Assembly (NCBI GenBank): GCA_029257045.1
Contig: JARIDB010000031.1
Location: forward strand, 1 to 47,464
Length of the DNA: 47,464 bases
Source of the DNA: Clostridium sp.
GTDB lineage: Bacteria; Bacillota; Clostridia; Clostridiales; Clostridiaceae
Reading direction: 5' to 3'
Both the position numbers and the translations under genes were made by a program. Shown piece by piece: positions 45,692-47,464 of this stretch; the stretch's first letter is position 1, and every line of letters begins with the position of its first letter. The notes beneath the pieces were generated by a model, which was given only the letters and a program-made list of their open reading frames with translations, made no database searches and had not been told where the DNA came from.

Positions 45692-47464
<1,773 letters not shown>

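Overview
The window is strongly AT-rich, with AT-rich codon use, clear AGGAGG-type ribosome binding sites, frequent TTG/GTG starts, a Gram-positive type PolC, and sporulation-linked genes (spoVS, a ylmC/ymxH-type protein). This points to an anaerobic spore-forming Clostridium of the Firmicutes. No rRNA, tRNA, CRISPR array or insertion sequence was seen. The right edge runs into a tetranucleotide repeat, which suggests a contig end.

Left half (1-27.5 kb) is a conserved chromosomal core on the + strand. It holds the 3' end of ispG, then polC, then the rimP-nusA-ylxR-ylxQ-infB-rbfA-nrnA-truB-ribF translation and processing operon. This is followed by rpsO, pnp, an M16 peptidase, a PRC-barrel sporulation protein, dapG, a ClpP-like tepA, ftsK/spoIIIE, rimO-pgsA, recA (with a LexA box), rny, spoVS (with a textbook sigma-H promoter) and a stand-alone HPr. 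Most units are separated by clear intrinsic terminators. Three control elements stand out: tandem terminator-like hairpins before rimP, a 17-bp hairpin that buries the tepA ribosome binding site, and an operator-like palindrome before the M16 peptidase.

Middle (27.5-31.3 kb) is an accessory stretch of poorly characterised genes: a 56-aa DnaJ-type zinc-finger protein, a DUF6398-like plus TPR-like protein, a minus-strand M50-like membrane metalloprotease, an ArsC/Spx-like protein that has lost its catalytic Cys, and an unknown 138-aa protein.

Right third (31.3-47.4 kb) is a purine/urate catabolic island: an NCS2 purine permease, an enhancer-binding activator, xdhABC (xanthine dehydrogenase), an 8-oxoguanine-deaminase-like amidohydrolase, mocA (molybdenum cofactor cytidylyltransferase), ygeY (M20 hydrolase), a second enhancer-binding activator, ssnA, and a compact ygfK. 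Four sigma-54 (-24/-12) promoters precede the permease, activator 1-xdh, ygeY, and ssnA-ygfK. With two sigma-54 activators in the same island, this looks like a self-contained sigma-54 purine regulon. A recurring TGATAA-type box lies about 100-150 bp upstream of three of the four promoters. The genes match families (xdh, ssnA, ygeY, ygfK) linked to anaerobic urate breakdown in gut bacteria. The YgfK here lacks the central flavin/NAD(P)H module of the E. coli protein, which implies a different electron partner.
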